64,000 nucleotides of DNA from Methylobacterium jeotgali (GTDB lineage: Bacteria; Pseudomonadota; Alphaproteobacteria; Rhizobiales; Beijerinckiaceae). The position numbers and the translations under genes are program-made. The DNA lies in NCBI RefSeq assembly GCF_022179345.1, contig NZ_BPQR01000062.1, positions 1 to 64,000 of the forward strand. Direction: 5' to 3'. This document shows positions 62,038 to 64,000 of this stretch, piece by piece. Every line of letters starts with the position of its first letter. Within the stretch, counting starts at the first letter, position 1. The notes beneath the pieces are model-generated. The model saw only the letters and a program-made list of their open reading frames with translations, ran no database searches and was not told where the DNA came from.

Positions 62038-64000
62038 GTGGCGTTGCGTTGGCTGGCATGGATCGGGACGACCCTCGCCGGCCTCGTCCTGCTGAGCCAG
62101 CCCGTCGGCACCCAGAACCAGCTCGCCATGAGCCTCGCCGCCATGGCGGCGATGATCGTGCTCTGGCTGTTCCTCGACGGGCCGCGCACCCGCTTCGTGT
62201 TCCTCGCCCTCGGCAGCCTCGTCGTGCTGCGCTACATCCTCTGGCGCCTGACGGAGACCCTGCCCTCGCCGGGCGACCCCGTGAGCTTCGGCTTCGGTCT
62301 GCTGCTGCTCGTCGGCGAGCTCTACTGCGTCTTCATCCTGTTCGTCAGCCTGGTCATCAACGCCGATCCCCTGCGCCGCCCGCCGCCACCGGCCGCCCCG
62401 GCGGCGGAGCTGCCGAGCGTCGACGTGTTCGTGCCGAGCTACAACGAGGACGCCGCGATCCTGGCGATGACGCTCGCCGCCGCGCGCCAGATGAACTACC
62501 CGCCCGAGAAGCTCACCGTCTGGCTCCTCGACGACGGCGGCACCGACCAGAAATGCGCGGATTCCGACCCCGAGAAGGCGCGGGCCGCCCAGGCGCGACG
62601 GGTGGAGCTGCAGGCGCTCTGCGCCGATCTCGGCGTGCGCTACCTGACCCGCCCGCGCAACCTCCACGCGAAGGCCGGCAACCTCAACAACGGCCTCGCG
62701 CATGCCACCGGCGACCTCGTCGCGGTGCTCGACGCCGACCACGTCCCCTTCCGCTCCTTCCTCGCCGAGACGGTCGGCTACTTCGCGCAGGACCCGAAGC
62801 TCTTCCTCGTCCAGACGCCCCACGCCTTCCTCAACCCCGACCCGATCGAGCGCAACCTGCGCACCTTCGCGCGGATGCCGTCGGAGAACGAGATGTTCTA
62901 CGCGGTGACCCAGGCCGGGCTCGACAAGTGGAACGGCTCGTTCTTCTGCGGCTCGGCCGCGCTCCTGCGCCGGACGGCGCTCGACGAGGCGGGCGGCTTC
63001 TCGGGCATCACCATCACCGAGGATTGCGAGACCGCCTTCGAGCTGCACGCCCGCGGCTGGACGAGCGCCTACGTCGACAAGCCCCTCATCGCCGGCCTCC
63101 AGCCCGAGACGCTCACCGCCTTCATCGGCCAGCGCTCCCGCTGGTGCCAGGGCATGTTCCAGATCCTGCTCCTGAAGAACCCCGCCTTCCAGAAGGGCCT
63201 CAAGCCGATCCAGAAGCTCGCCTACCTGTCGAGTATGACGTTCTGGTTCTTTCCCGTCCCGCGGCTGATCTTCATGTTCGCGCCGCTGCTGCACATCTTC
63301 TTCGACCTGAAGATCTTCGTCGCGAGCGTCGATGAATCGATCGCCTACACGGCGACCTACATCGTCATCAACCTGATGATGCAGAACTACGTCTACGGGA
63401 AGTTCCGCTGGCCCTTCGTCTCGGAGCTCTACGAGTACGTCCAGGGCCTGTACCTGTCCAAGGCCATCGTCTCGGTGATCTGGTCGCCGCGAAAGCCGAC
63501 CTTCAACGTCACCGACAAGGGCGTCAGCCTCGATCACGACCACATCTCCTCGGCGGCGCTGCCCTTCTTCGTGGTCTACGGGCTGCTGCTCGCCGGCTGC
63601 GCGGTGGCGGCCTGGCGCTACCTGTTCGAGCCGGGCGTGACCAACCTGATGCTGGTCGTCGGCCTCTGGAACCTGTTCAACCTGCTGACGGCCGGCGCCG
63701 CGCTCGGGGTCTGCGCCGAGCGCCGCCAGCTCGAGCGCACCCCCTCGCTCGCCGTGCGGCGGCGCGCCCTGATGACCCTCGGCGGCCGGGCCGTCGACGT
63801 CGCCGTCGAGCGGGTCTCGGCGGAGGCCTGCACCGTGCGCCTGCCCGCCGCGATGCTGGCCCCCGGCGCCGGCCAGCGGGCGCTGCCCGGCGCGCTCACC
63901 GTCGTGCCCGTCGAGGGCGCGCCCCCGGCCGGGCCCCTGCCCGTCGCCCTGGAGAGCGTCGAGCGAGCGGGCGACGAGGCCGTCTGCCGCCTCGTCTTCG
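62038..64000 (+). CDS. bcsA: cellulose synthase catalytic subunit BcsA (C-terminus beyond window)
   Basis: The reading frame is open from a GTG with GGAG 8 bases upstream to the right edge, about 654 residues. It shows N-terminal membrane helices, the GT2 motifs DVFVPSYNEDAA, TVWLLDDGGTDQKC, VAVLDADHVPF and GGFSGITITEDCETAFEL, and the QxxRW motif QRSRWCQGMFQILLLKN. The start of a PilZ-like domain that binds c-di-GMP follows at the end. The enzyme polymerises glucose from UDP-glucose at the inner membrane. The remaining part of the PilZ domain and the partner bcsB are outside the window. Confidence 0.95.
   Translation, partial: MALRWLAWIGTTLAGLVLLSQPVGTQNQLAMSLAAMAAMIVLWLFLDGPRTRFVFLALGSLVVLRYILWRLTETLPSPGDPVSFGFGLLLLVGELYCVFILFVSLVINADPLRRPPPPAAPAAELPSVDVFVPSYNEDAAILAMTLAAARQMNYPPEKLTVWLLDDGGTDQKCADSDPEKARAAQARRVELQALCADLGVRYLTRPRNLHAKAGNLNNGLAHATGDLVAVLDADHVPFRSFLAETVGYFAQDPKLFLVQTPHAFLNPDPIERNLRTFARMPSENEMFYAVTQAGLDKWNGSFFCGSAALLRRTALDEAGGFSGITITEDCETAFELHARGWTSAYVDKPLIAGLQPETLTAFIGQRSRWCQGMFQILLLKNPAFQKGLKPIQKLAYLSSMTFWFFPVPRLIFMFAPLLHIFFDLKIFVASVDESIAYTATYIVINLMMQNYVYGKFRWPFVSELYEYVQGLYLSKAIVSVIWSPRKPTFNVTDKGVSLDHDHISSAALPFFVVYGLLLAGCAVAAWRYLFEPGVTNLMLVVGLWNLFNLLTAGAALGVCAERRQLERTPSLAVRRRALMTLGGRAVDVAVERVSAEACTVRLPAAMLAPGAGQRALPGALTVVPVEGAPPAGPLPVALESVERAGDEAVCRLVF

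Noticed and set aside
1..64000. tRNA, rRNA, CRISPR array, insertion sequence or prophage
   Set aside because: I looked for tRNA T-arm sequences, direct repeats with spacers, transposase or integrase motifs and phage structural genes, and saw none.

Overview
This is high-GC, gene-dense chromosomal-type DNA from an alphaproteobacterium, most likely Methylobacteriaceae (Methylobacterium/Methylorubrum). The recG–sdhE–mfd block, an HspQ homologue, a VIT protein resembling the C-terminal half of MbfA, a BcsS/BcsA cellulose locus and a malyl-CoA-lyase-like protein support this. The assignment rests on gene content and protein recognition only. No rRNA, tRNA, CRISPR array, transposase or integrase was seen.

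Layout. 1–2.9 kb: a plasmid-type RepA-like initiator and a winged-helix protein that runs off the left edge, beside about 0.9 kb of lower-GC, gene-poor DNA with repeated GAAGGGAAT words. 2.9–7.6 kb: mazG, a small protein, then a leftward p-aminobenzoate operon (pabB–pabA–pabC-like–DoxX). 7.9–16.6 kb: rimO, pncA, a quinone oxidoreductase, a UbiH-like monooxygenase, a patatin lipase, a CoA-ester lyase, an SMR transporter, hspQ and an IalB protein. 17–25.6 kb: a degenerate acyl-CoA-synthetase-like protein, a pseudo-receiver protein, mfd, sdhE and recG. 25.8–33.4 kb: a VOC protein, small membrane and secreted proteins, a TonB receptor and a PepSY membrane protein. 33.4–42.5 kb: a short-chain dehydrogenase, glmS, glmU, small membrane proteins and the Tat-exported OpgG with OpgH. 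42.5–53.7 kb: two hydrolases, a LysR regulator, an Ig-like/DUF4214 protein, speG, moeA, an AraC regulator with a divergent MFS transporter, a secreted phospholipase-A2-like protein and a VIT membrane protein. 53.8–56.5 kb: an NrtR-like regulator, an SPFH protein and an NAD-kinase-like protein in one leftward operon. 56.7–64 kb: a membrane protein, a small lipoprotein, a hybrid kinase with a damaged ATPase domain, bcsS and bcsA, which runs off the right edge.

Functional groupings. Visible pathways are folate/pABA supply (pabABC), NAD metabolism (pncA and the NrtR-like/NAD-kinase-like operon), amino-sugar and envelope synthesis (glmS, glmU, opgGH, bcsSA), DNA repair (mfd, recG, mazG) and iron handling (TonB receptor, PepSY protein, VIT protein preceded by a TCTAAAC/GTTTAGA dyad). 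A family of short GATC-rich palindromes is scattered over the window. Its copies sit at gene junctions, over start or stop codons, and in two cases inside coding sequence (opgG and, less clearly, mfd).

The most unusual items are the NrtR-like–SPFH–NAD-kinase-like operon, the GATC palindrome family (including a perfect 24-bp copy in the opgG export-signal region), the isolated RepA-like locus, and three proteins that look like catalytically dead versions of known families.
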